Shown in pieces: positions 63,411 to 64,000 of a DNA stretch of 64,000 nt (position 1 is its first letter; each line of letters starts with the position of its first letter). This stretch comes from Litoditis marina (Eukaryota; Nematoda; Chromadorea; Rhabditida; Rhabditidae), in contig OZ038434.1 in NCBI GenBank assembly GCA_964036275.1, positions 8,575,060-8,639,059 on the forward strand. Direction: 5' to 3'. The translations under genes and the position numbers were made by a program. Below the pieces are notes generated by a model. It ran no database searches and had not been told where the DNA came from. It saw only the letters and a program-made list of their open reading frames with translations.

Positions 63411-63629
63411 AATACCAGTTTTGAACAAATATTTTCATTTTGAGCGAAAGTAGTTGGCCCAGTGACGTCATGGACAGCTGATTTGAATGGTACCAACCTC
63501 AATCTATAATTTTGCAGATGTTTGAACTTAGACAAACAAAATATATGTTTATGAACTAGTCTGATGGCACAGATTTGGAAAATACCAGTTTTGAACAAAT
63601 GTTCTCACTTAGAGCAAAAATAGTTGGTC

Positions 63630-64000
63630 TATATTTTATAAAGCTGGTAGGGGGTTTAGCGCTGATTTATTGCCCTTGCCGTATTTCCGCGCGCGTAGCG
63701 CGCCATGCCGTACAGACTTTTTGTCAATTTTTTTTAATCTCGTATACAAATGTGCTCAGCTCGCGATTCATGTATGAATTTTGTAAAAATGTACATGCAC
63801 GCGTGCACAGTACGTCCAAACGTCGTGCACTTTCCGCCAAAAAGTGAAATTTTCGTGTTTCAGGAGTTGTAGCGGCTGGCACGTTGATTTTTATAAATTG
63901 CTGTAATAATAAAAAAGTTTGCCTAAATAGTTTCCAATCGATTGGGCAAAAAAAATTTTTTCCAAAAATTGCGCGGCGCGCGCTGCGCGTGTTTTAAAAA
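63630..64000. other. Right flank of the satellite with G+C-rich hairpins
   Basis: The last monomer stops after AGTTGGTC and unrelated sequence begins. The flank contains a GCGCGC-GTA-GCGCGC hairpin (63689-63703), the 12-bp palindrome TGCACGCGTGCA (63796-63807), a near-inverted pair TTTGCCTAAAT / GATTGGGCAAA (about 63919-63950) and a GCGC-rich block (63971-63990). Poly(T)/poly(A) tracts separate them. No coding frame is credible here. It may be part of a dispersed element that continues past the window. Confidence 0.5.
63689..63703. repeat. GCGCGC hairpin, 6-bp stem and 3-nt loop
   Basis: Perfect inverted repeat GCGCGC flanking GTA in A+T-rich DNA; with the similar block at 63971-63990 it suggests recurring G+C-rich palindromic motifs. 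Confidence 0.7.

Larger units (their letters stand above)
10964..63629. repeat. 52.7-kb tandem satellite array, about 170-bp monomer, about 310 copies
   Basis: Head-to-tail copies of a roughly 170-bp unit fill the interval without any break. Recognisable landmarks in order are GAACAAATATTCTCACTTAG, AGTTGGTCC, a TCATAAACAGCTG or TCATGGACAGCTG segment, CAACCTCAAT, TTTTGGAGATGTTTGAACTTA, ACAAAATATATG, CTGATGGCACAGATTTGG and AAAATACCAG. Most units are 169-170 bp; some are about 164 bp because of a 6-bp deletion. All copies share one orientation. The count is length divided by period. Family A reads TAACATCATAAAC then GATTACAACGT; family B reads TGACGTCATGGAC then GATTTCAATGGTACC; family C reads TGACATCATAAAC then GACTTCAATAGTATC. 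A second variable block is ACAAACAAAATATATG versus ACCAACAAAATCAAT. Nematodes of this clade are holocentric, so a centromeric role is not implied by location alone. Confidence 0.98.

Noticed and set aside
10867..63598. More than one hundred overlapping minus-strand open frames of 68-108 codons across the array, many nearly identical
   Set aside because: They begin at TTG rather than ATG, the monomer length (about 170) is not a multiple of three so the frame shifts at each unit, and every frame stops in the next monomer. Variants differ without codon-position bias that I can see. They are by-products of a monomer with few stops in one frame, not a gene family.
10964..63629. CRISPR array
   Set aside because: Although regularly repeated, the whole 170-bp unit is conserved, with no short repeat/unique spacer structure, and the context is eukaryotic.
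10964..63629. Heat-shock elements in the monomer (TTCGAA, GAACAAATATTC)
   Set aside because: The GAA and TTC blocks do not have the 2-nt spacing of the nGAAnnTTCn pattern.

Overview
The window looks like nuclear DNA of a nematode, most plausibly a clade V (rhabditid/strongylid-type) worm. It is A+T-rich, the genes are split into small exons of 75-183 nt by introns of 0.2-1.7 kb with GT/AG borders, and the acceptors range from classic TTTCAG-like to weaker forms. There is no operon, Shine-Dalgarno or prokaryotic gene structure. The species assignment is inference; no rRNA, tRNA or mitochondrial marker is present.

Positions 1-10,963 are ordinary single-copy DNA. Three gene-like units all read leftwards (minus strand). 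(1) At the left edge (1-183) is a zinc-ribbon fragment resembling general transcription factor TFIIE-alpha, with an in-frame TGA where the last cysteine should be. (2) At 597-4266 are five exons of a rhodopsin-class GPCR, from the start codon through TM4; TM5-TM7 are not found before the window ends. (3) At 7621-9607 are four exons of a COMM-domain protein, best matched to COMMD2, with stop codon and poly(A) signal; its first exon is uncertain. The two introns with the clearest repeat content each carry a copy of the same dispersed repeat. The 3.3-kb gap between the GPCR start and the COMMD2 3' end holds a G+C-rich block that could be promoter DNA.

Positions 10,964-63,629 (about 52.7 kb, 82% of the window) are one uninterrupted head-to-tail satellite array of about 310 monomers of about 170 bp. 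It contains no transposon, gene or inversion that I can see. The monomers fall into a few sequence families (called A, B and C here) and are organised into higher-order repeats: 339-bp A/B dimers over much of the right half, a 508-bp trimer run near 42.6-45.6 kb, and tandem or dispersed segmental copies of 0.8-6 kb with offsets near 822, 841, 1355, 1696, 2014, 2034, 2374, 5723 and 5928 bp. B-family monomers contain a perfect TGACGTCA palindrome (CRE/ATF-type), and almost every monomer has CAGCTG. The many short open frames across the array start at TTG, not ATG, and change frame at each monomer, so I do not treat them as genes.

Positions 63,630-64,000 leave the array in mid-monomer and enter different DNA with G+C-rich hairpins and an inverted repeat, possibly the edge of a dispersed element. 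The most notable content is the satellite with its layered higher-order structure and regularly spaced bZIP-type sites; the receptor is a secondary point of interest.
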